From NCBI GenBank assembly GCA_029593915.1, contig CP046147.1, forward strand, positions 2,651,001 through 2,715,000: a stretch of 64,000 nt of DNA, given 5' to 3'. Position 1 is the stretch's first letter. The number at the start of each line of letters is the position of its first letter. Under the pieces are notes generated by a model. The model saw only the letters and a program-made list of their open reading frames with translations, was not told the origin of the DNA and made no database searches. The position numbers were made by a program, and so were the translations under genes. Positions 63,488-64,000 of this stretch are shown in pieces. Origin of the DNA: Candidatus Lucifugimonas marina. Its GTDB lineage: Bacteria; Chloroflexota; Dehalococcoidia; Lucifugimonadales; Lucifugimonadaceae.

Positions 63488-64000
63488 ATGACAACTATTC
63501 AACAGATCGGATCCGCCAAGGATCTAATGCACTCGGTACACAAGTACCTGCCAACTGATCGCGCCTCGGCTGTTGAAGACTCGCTCACCTACGCAATAAA
63601 CGCCCACGACGGTCAAGAACGCGACTCAGGCGAACCATTCGTCGTACACCCAATCGCAACTGCCATTCGACTCGCCGATATGCGACTCGATGTAACAACC
63701 ATTCAGGCAGCACTACTTCACGATGTAATCGAAGATTGCGGAATCAGTTTTCAAGAAATCGAAACAGAATTTGGCACCGATGTCGCCAAACTAGTCGACG
63801 GTGTAACCAAACTCAAACGTCTCGACATGATCTCTGAAAACAGCGCAATGCTGAAGCAGATCGCCACTCCCGAGGCAACTCGAGCCGCATCGCTACGCAA
63901 AATGCTCGTAGCTATGGCGGAAGACGTCCGCGTGGTGCTGATCAAACTTTCCGATCGCCTGCACAACATGCAAACGCTCGGGCACCTACCAATACCTAAA
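63488..64000 (+). CDS. RelA/SpoT (p)ppGpp synthetase/hydrolase, N-terminal part
   Basis: 171 residues before the window edge. HD hydrolase domain: YAINAHDGQERDSGEPFVVHP, quoted in part, AALLHDVIEDCGI (HD motif), and VLIKLSDRLHNMQTL. The GEPFVVHP and HDVIED signatures are intact, so hydrolase activity is expected. The synthetase domain lies outside the window. Confidence 0.93.
   Translation, partial: MTTIQQIGSAKDLMHSVHKYLPTDRASAVEDSLTYAINAHDGQERDSGEPFVVHPIATAIRLADMRLDVTTIQAALLHDVIEDCGISFQEIETEFGTDVAKLVDGVTKLKRLDMISENSAMLKQIATPEATRAASLRKMLVAMAEDVRVVLIKLSDRLHNMQTLGHLPIPK

Overview
ORGANISM. The window looks like the chromosome of a free-living, probably marine bacterium. The gene set (sulfatase, RraA-like aldolase, F420-type LLM oxidoreductase, LarA-type racemase, many short-spacer lipoproteins, leaderless or weak-SD starts, a LexA box of the Gram-positive/Dehalococcoides type) fits a Chloroflexota lineage such as Dehalococcoidia/SAR202. 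This is inference from gene content only; there is no rRNA in the window.

LAYOUT. 0-7.7 kb: catabolic genes (sulfatase, RraA-like protein translationally coupled to a GNAT gene broken by one TAG, SGNH esterase, SnoaL-like protein, CPA2 antiporter). 7.9-10.8 kb: an isolated phage packaging cassette (zinc ribbon, terminase large subunit, portal) behind a near-perfect LexA operator, with no capsid genes. 10.8-15.1 kb: repeats, an NAD-epimerase with a 22-bp palindrome upstream, an RGG/RDD-repeat protein, a ROK kinase and an RDD membrane protein. 15.1-22.4 kb: an integrated element with a large serine recombinase, unknown genes, a tRNA-Gly(CCC) with a damaged 5' end, a pair of overlapping tiny genes, a decayed IS3 element beside a tRNA 3'-end fragment, and a lipoprotein. 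22.5-31.8 kb: debris of an IS6-type element, an SPFH protein, a LuxR-type regulator, groES-groEL bracketed by two inverted 84-bp IS3-derived MITEs, a sugar-phosphate isomerase pseudogene and a large secreted protein.

31.8-45.4 kb is the most interesting part: a light and photo-oxidative stress region. It has a pyrimidine-dimer-glycosylase-like protein, two SRPBCC paralogues, a B12 photoreceptor-like regulator in which the expected N-terminal MerR domain is replaced by a C-terminal XRE helix-turn-helix, a two-FAS1-domain lipoprotein, FolE, two tiny membrane proteins coupled to a class I photolyase, an NAD(P)-binding/DUF2867 protein and a heliorhodopsin. Inside the same region are two genes that ordinary gene calling splits at an in-frame TGA: a BCP-type peroxiredoxin with TGA exactly at the peroxidatic cysteine, and a DCC-family (DUF393) thiol oxidoreductase with TGA as the second Cys of its CxxC (CxxU). 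Both TGAs are followed at the right distance by a hairpin with G at the start of the apical loop, so they are strong selenoprotein candidates. IS6 termini and a tRNA-Trp 3' end are scattered through this region, which points to assembly by transfer.

45.7-48.3 kb: agarase-like hydrolase, resolvase nested in a decayed IS6 copy, and a UvrD helicase C-terminal scrap. 48.3-64 kb: stable core genes: HEAT protein, TldE/TldD, FolC, FabF, a methyltransferase, an Fe(III) ABC transporter (fbpA-B-C order on the minus strand), two related lipoproteins, an AIR-synthase-family enzyme and the N-terminal half of RelA/SpoT running off the end.
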